Assembly (NCBI GenBank): GCA_045652245.1
Contig: JAZRTY010000028.1
Coordinates: forward strand, 1-9,145
Length of the DNA: 9,145 nucleotides
From: SIG622 sp045652245
GTDB lineage: Bacteria > Bacillota > Clostridia > Oscillospirales > CAG-382
Direction of reading: 5' to 3'
The notes under the pieces are model-generated. The model had not been told where the DNA came from. It did no database searches and saw only the letters and a list, made by a program, of their open reading frames with translations. The translations under genes and the position numbers were made by a program. Positions 6,760 through 9,145 of this stretch are shown here, in pieces. Every line of letters begins with the position of its first letter. Position 1 is the first letter of the stretch.

Positions 6760-7109
6760 ATATTGGAAGATTGGGTATCAGGTTTAATCTTGACAAAGAA
6801 AAAGACCGGATGGCTTTTGAGTTTCTGCAAGGATATGATAAGGAACGGTATAAATCGCTAAACAAGTTCCTTATAGAAATCATTTCCGAGTATGCAGAAA
6901 ACTATAACACTGAGCGAGAGCAGAACGATTTTCTTGAACGGGTTATATCAACGATAAGGCAGGAGTTGAAGACGAATGCAACATTAACTCTTGCAAATCT
7001 TTTCAGCCAACCACAATCGATTTTGCAACAAGAGGTTATTGAGGAAACCGAACCTGATGAAAATGCTACAACCTCTTTGGAGTTCATAAATGGATTGTGC
7101 GGCAAATAA
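6756..7109 (+). CDS. ParR-like ribbon-helix-helix adaptor
   Basis: The protein has 117 residues and starts at GTG 6756, inside the GTGA overlap with the parM stop; GGGGTG upstream can serve as ribosome binding site. The N-terminal half (RLGIRFNLDKEKDRMAFEFL, then YKSLNKFLIEIISEYAE) shows one beta strand followed by two helices, the ribbon-helix-helix pattern of ParR centromere-binding proteins. The second half is polar and acidic (EETEPDEN at about 96-103) and may contact the ParM filament. Position directly after parM, overlap and size all fit ParR. Sequence similarity in this family is low, so the name is an inference from context and fold. Confidence 0.7.
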   Translation: MNIGRLGIRFNLDKEKDRMAFEFLQGYDKERYKSLNKFLIEIISEYAENYNTEREQNDFLERVISTIRQELKTNATLTLANLFSQPQSILQQEVIEETEPDENATTSLEFINGLCGK

Positions 7110-7164
7110 AGCGTATTTTTATCAACGCATTTTCAGAAATGACAACAAAATCATATATAAAGTG

Positions 7165-7214
7165 GCAACACAAAAATTTCTCTTATCGGGATTTTTCAAT
7201 GTGTTGCTATTTTT
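7165..7214 (+). terminator. Candidate terminator after the ParR-like gene
   Basis: GCAACACA (7165-7172) pairs with TGTGTTGC (7200-7207), with inner AAAAAT/ATTTTT pairing, followed by a short T run (7210-7214). The loop is long and the T run is short, so termination may be weak. Confidence 0.45.
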
Positions 7215-7225
7215 ATATACAAAGA

Positions 7226-7251
7226 AACATCACAAAGCCAAATGTGATGTT
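7226..7251. repeat. Perfect 9-bp inverted repeat before the 98-residue gene
   Basis: AACATCACA (7226-7234) and TGTGATGTT (7243-7251) are perfect arms around an 8-base spacer, 38 bases before the next start codon. It could be an operator or an RNA hairpin controlling that gene. Confidence 0.4.
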
Positions 7252-7288
7252 AAAACCAAATCATATTTAACATAAGGAGGAAAAAATT

Positions 7289-7585
7289 ATGGCATTATCA
7301 AGAAATCAGTTCGCAAGATCGGACTTCAGCAGAGAGGGTTACACATTAAATGATGTTGAAGGAACATTCACCGGAACGCTTATGTGTAGCGTATGGGGCA
7401 GAAAATGCAATATTATCTGCTATGTAGAATTGGACGATGGCAGAAAAATCATTTGCACCGCCTTCCAACAGCAAGACAATTACTTGGGATTGGAAGATTA
7501 CAAGGTCGGAGAACGACTTGAAGTAACCTACCAAAGGAATAAAAGAGGTAACAATAAGCTTATTGCAGTAAAACGAACAGAATAA
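7289..7585 (+). CDS. Small conserved-looking protein, possible beta-barrel
   Basis: The protein has 98 residues. ATG 7289 follows AAGGAGG at 8-base spacing, which is a strong signal. I do not recognise the family. The sequence alternates hydrophobic and polar residues in short strands (GTFTGTLMCSVW, CNIICYVELDDGRKIICTAF, ERLEVTYQRN, KLIAVKR), which suggests a small five-stranded barrel similar to an OB-fold. It has a basic C-terminus and three cysteines. No signal peptide or membrane segment is seen. It lies between the partition genes and oriT, so a role in nucleic-acid binding or relaxosome support is possible but not shown. Confidence 0.75.
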   Translation: MALSRNQFARSDFSREGYTLNDVEGTFTGTLMCSVWGRKCNIICYVELDDGRKIICTAFQQQDNYLGLEDYKVGERLEVTYQRNKRGNNKLIAVKRTE

Positions 7586-7613
7586 CTGTCCGGTACTGTA
7601 ACGAGCAGGGAAC

Positions 7614-7689
7614 TTGTGTACCACAAATTCCGAAAAAGGCGGGACTTCCTTTGGGAAATCCTGCCTTTGCCCTTTGGGGAGTTCCCCAA
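7614..7689 (+). other. Origin of transfer (oriT)-like region with IncP-type nick motif
   Basis: Between the 98-residue gene and the mobC-like gene lie three structures. TTGTG-TAC-CACAA is at 7614-7626. An imperfect 13-bp inverted repeat has AGGCGGGACTTCC (7637-7649) against GGAAATCCTGCCT (7654-7666). A perfect hairpin TTGGGGA/TCCCCAA is at 7674-7689. The right arm of the middle repeat contains ATCCTGC, matching the YATCCTG/Y nick consensus of RP4-type oriT except at the first base; the predicted nick lies between 7663 and 7664. An inverted repeat beside the nick, directly upstream of MobC and a MOBP relaxase, is the standard layout. Confidence 0.75.
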
Positions 7690-7724
7690 TCCCCCTTAAA
7701 AATTTTATGTCAGGAGTGATAATT

Positions 7725-8036
7725 TTGAAAGATAGAAAAGTGCAGCTGAAAACGCGAGCTACCGAAAAGGAAAAGCTTCGTATAGAAAACAAAGCCAAGA
7801 AATGTGGCTTGTCGGTTTCTGAATATTTGAGAAAGAGAGCTTTGGGATATTCTCCCAAGGCTCTTTTGCCTGAAAGCTTTTATGAGTTTACAGAAAAGCT
7901 CGGTGTTCTGTATGAAGAACTCGGAAGTTTAAACAGTACCGAACTTCAGGCAGAGGTATTAAAGCTTATTGATAAAATTTATGCAAAACTTTTAACAACG
8001 GATAAAAGTAATAAAGAAAGCGAGGTTGATAACTAA
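7725..8036 (+). CDS. mobC: MobC-like relaxosome accessory protein
   Basis: The protein has 103 residues from TTG 7725, which has AGGAG at 8-base spacing. The in-frame ATG 7707 lacks a good site, and frames starting further upstream would translate oriT itself. The N-terminus (KVQLKTRATEKEKLRIENKA, then KCGLSVSEYLRKRALG) is the ribbon-helix-helix signature of MobC and similar mobilisation proteins: a short strand, a helix, GLSVSEYLR, then a second helix. These bind oriT and help the relaxase open the nick region. The C-terminal half is helical and charged. The stop is directly followed by the relaxase start (TAAATG), so the two genes form an operon, and oriT lies just upstream. Confidence 0.85.
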   Translation: MKDRKVQLKTRATEKEKLRIENKAKKCGLSVSEYLRKRALGYSPKALLPESFYEFTEKLGVLYEELGSLNSTELQAEVLKLIDKIYAKLLTTDKSNKESEVDN

Positions 8037-9145
8037 ATGGCAACCACGGGATTTTGGCCTGTCAAAGGCTCATTAAAAGATGTTATAAAATATGCAGAAA
8101 ACCCTGACAAGACCACTAACCCGAAATATCTCGATGATGACTTAGCGGCTGCTCTTAAATATGTAGCAAACGATGACAAGACAGATAAGCAGTTATTTGT
8201 AGGGGCAATCAACTGCCCACCCGTAAGAGCTTATGAACAAATGATGGCAACAAAACGGCGATACGGAAAAACGGGCGGTAATGTAGCATATCACGGATAT
8301 CAGAGTTTCAGGTCAGGTGAAGTCACACCTAAAGAAGCTTTTGAGATAGGACTTGAAACCGCAAGGCGTATGTGGGGTAAGGATTATGAGATTGTTGTTA
8401 CTACGCATTTAAACACAGGTAATCTCCATAACCATTTCGTCATAAGTTCCGTTTCATTCAACACGGGGCTTAAATTTGAAAACCACATTTCAGACCATAG
8501 GCGGTTAAGAGAAATATCCGATGAGGTTTGTAAGGAATATGGGAAATCGGTTCTTGAAAATGCTGAATTTTACAATAGTGACAGAAATGCATATTGGATA
8601 CATAAGCGTGGCGGTAAAACTCATAGGGATATTCTTCGTGAAGATGTTGATTCGGCGATAAAACAAGCCGGAAATCTTTTAGAGTTTGAACGAATAATGG
8701 GCAACTTCGGATATACCTTCAACCGCAATATTATGACGGAACATCCGTCAGTTATTACAAAAGGTTGGAAAAGAGCAGTCCGAATTGACAGTTTAGGCAA
8801 AGACTATACAAGAGAAAGAATCATAAGACGAATTGCCGACAATAAAATTTTTGTCAGTTCATTCGGTAAAAGTGAGCGTGTTCAAAAAACAAAACCGAAG
8901 CACACTCCACTTATGGAGCTTGAGTATCAATTACGGCGTGTTAAATATATGGATACTGTTGAAGCTTTGTTTTATTTACTGTTGGAACTCTTAAAGCCAA
9001 GTACACCAAAACCAAATTACACACCGCTGTTATCTCCTGTATTGAGGCAGGAATTAAGAAAAATTGAACAATATCAAAAGCAATTCAGGCTCTTGCACGA
9101 TGAGAATATTAACAGCGTGCCGGAGTTTGAAGCATTTATAGGCAA
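8037..9145 (+). CDS. MOBP-type relaxase/mobilisation nuclease, 3' end outside window
   Basis: 369 codons are present and the gene continues past the right edge. It starts at ATG 8037, adjacent to the mobC stop, with GAGGTTGAT as ribosome binding site. The candidate catalytic tyrosine is Y19 in KDVIKYAENPDKT, the usual motif I position for MOBP. The metal-binding three-histidine motif is HLNTGNLHNHF, with H124, H131 and H133. Between them lies the family block INCPP, TKRRYGKTGGN and AYHGYQSFRSGEVTPKEA. A conserved HRRLREISDEVCKEYG segment follows. This arrangement matches relaxases of clostridial conjugative transposons such as Tn1549. The enzyme would nick oriT, stay bound to the 5' end and lead the strand to the recipient. 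The later part (after about residue 230) is basic and probably binds DNA or the coupling protein. Confidence 0.93.
   Translation, partial: MATTGFWPVKGSLKDVIKYAENPDKTTNPKYLDDDLAAALKYVANDDKTDKQLFVGAINCPPVRAYEQMMATKRRYGKTGGNVAYHGYQSFRSGEVTPKEAFEIGLETARRMWGKDYEIVVTTHLNTGNLHNHFVISSVSFNTGLKFENHISDHRRLREISDEVCKEYGKSVLENAEFYNSDRNAYWIHKRGGKTHRDILREDVDSAIKQAGNLLEFERIMGNFGYTFNRNIMTEHPSVITKGWKRAVRIDSLGKDYTRERIIRRIADNKIFVSSFGKSERVQKTKPKHTPLMELEYQLRRVKYMDTVEALFYLLLELLKPSTPKPNYTPLLSPVLRQELRKIEQYQKQFRLLHDENINSVPEFEAFIG

Noticed and set aside
7090..7275. 61-codon plus-strand reading frame
   Set aside because: It overlaps the end of the ParR-like gene, runs through the hairpins and lacks a ribosome binding site.
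7614..7724. N-terminal extension of the mobC-like gene
   Set aside because: It would translate the oriT hairpins; TTG 7725 has a proper ribosome binding site and the family N-terminus begins there.
7346..7858. 170-codon minus-strand reading frame
   Set aside because: Antisense to the 98-residue gene, oriT and mobC; no ribosome binding site or recognisable domain.
1..9145. CRISPR array, tRNA, rRNA or insertion sequence
   Set aside because: No short regularly spaced repeats, no cloverleaf or rRNA blocks, and no transposase or terminal inverted repeats were seen.

Overview
The window looks like part of an integrative and conjugative element (or a related mobilisable plasmid) from a low-GC Gram-positive bacterium, most likely a gut Clostridia member. 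The reasons are the strong AGGAGG-type ribosome binding sites, the AT-rich spacers, TTG and GTG starts, a Firmicutes-type signal peptide, and a MobC/relaxase pair of the kind carried by Tn1549-like clostridial conjugative transposons. This assignment is by motif reading only.

Left arm, minus strand (about 4511 down to 1): one transcription unit. It starts at a weak candidate promoter near 4483-4511 and runs through a cobalamin (B12) riboswitch at about 4240-4460. Next come an expression platform with a Rho-independent terminator (4088-4128) and a 194-codon gene with two HNH-associated repeats. The last gene encodes a very large secreted or surface protein: it starts at TTG 3480, runs off the left edge, and has 1160 codons in the window. 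It carries a signal peptide, five tandem repeats of about 77 residues and a cadherin-like domain. The two genes overlap by 4 bases (TTGA).

Right arm, plus strand (about 4714 to 9145): conjugation and maintenance genes. A near-consensus promoter (TTGACA-17-TAAAAT) drives a regulator with a sigma-70 region 4-like helix-turn-helix. After a terminator come a ParM-like actin ATPase and a coupled small ribbon-helix-helix protein (ParR-like). Then follow a 98-residue protein of unknown function, an oriT-like region with an IncP-type nick motif, a MobC-like accessory protein, and the first 369 codons of a MOBP relaxase that runs off the right edge.

How it fits together: ParM/ParR would stabilise the circular or replicating form. 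OriT, MobC and relaxase would start transfer, and the sigma-like protein is a candidate switch for the module. The divergent left arm looks like cargo under B12 control. The most interesting hypothesis is that the element carries a B12-repressed surface protein, possibly for corrinoid capture or scavenging, co-transcribed with a small putative DNA-binding protein.
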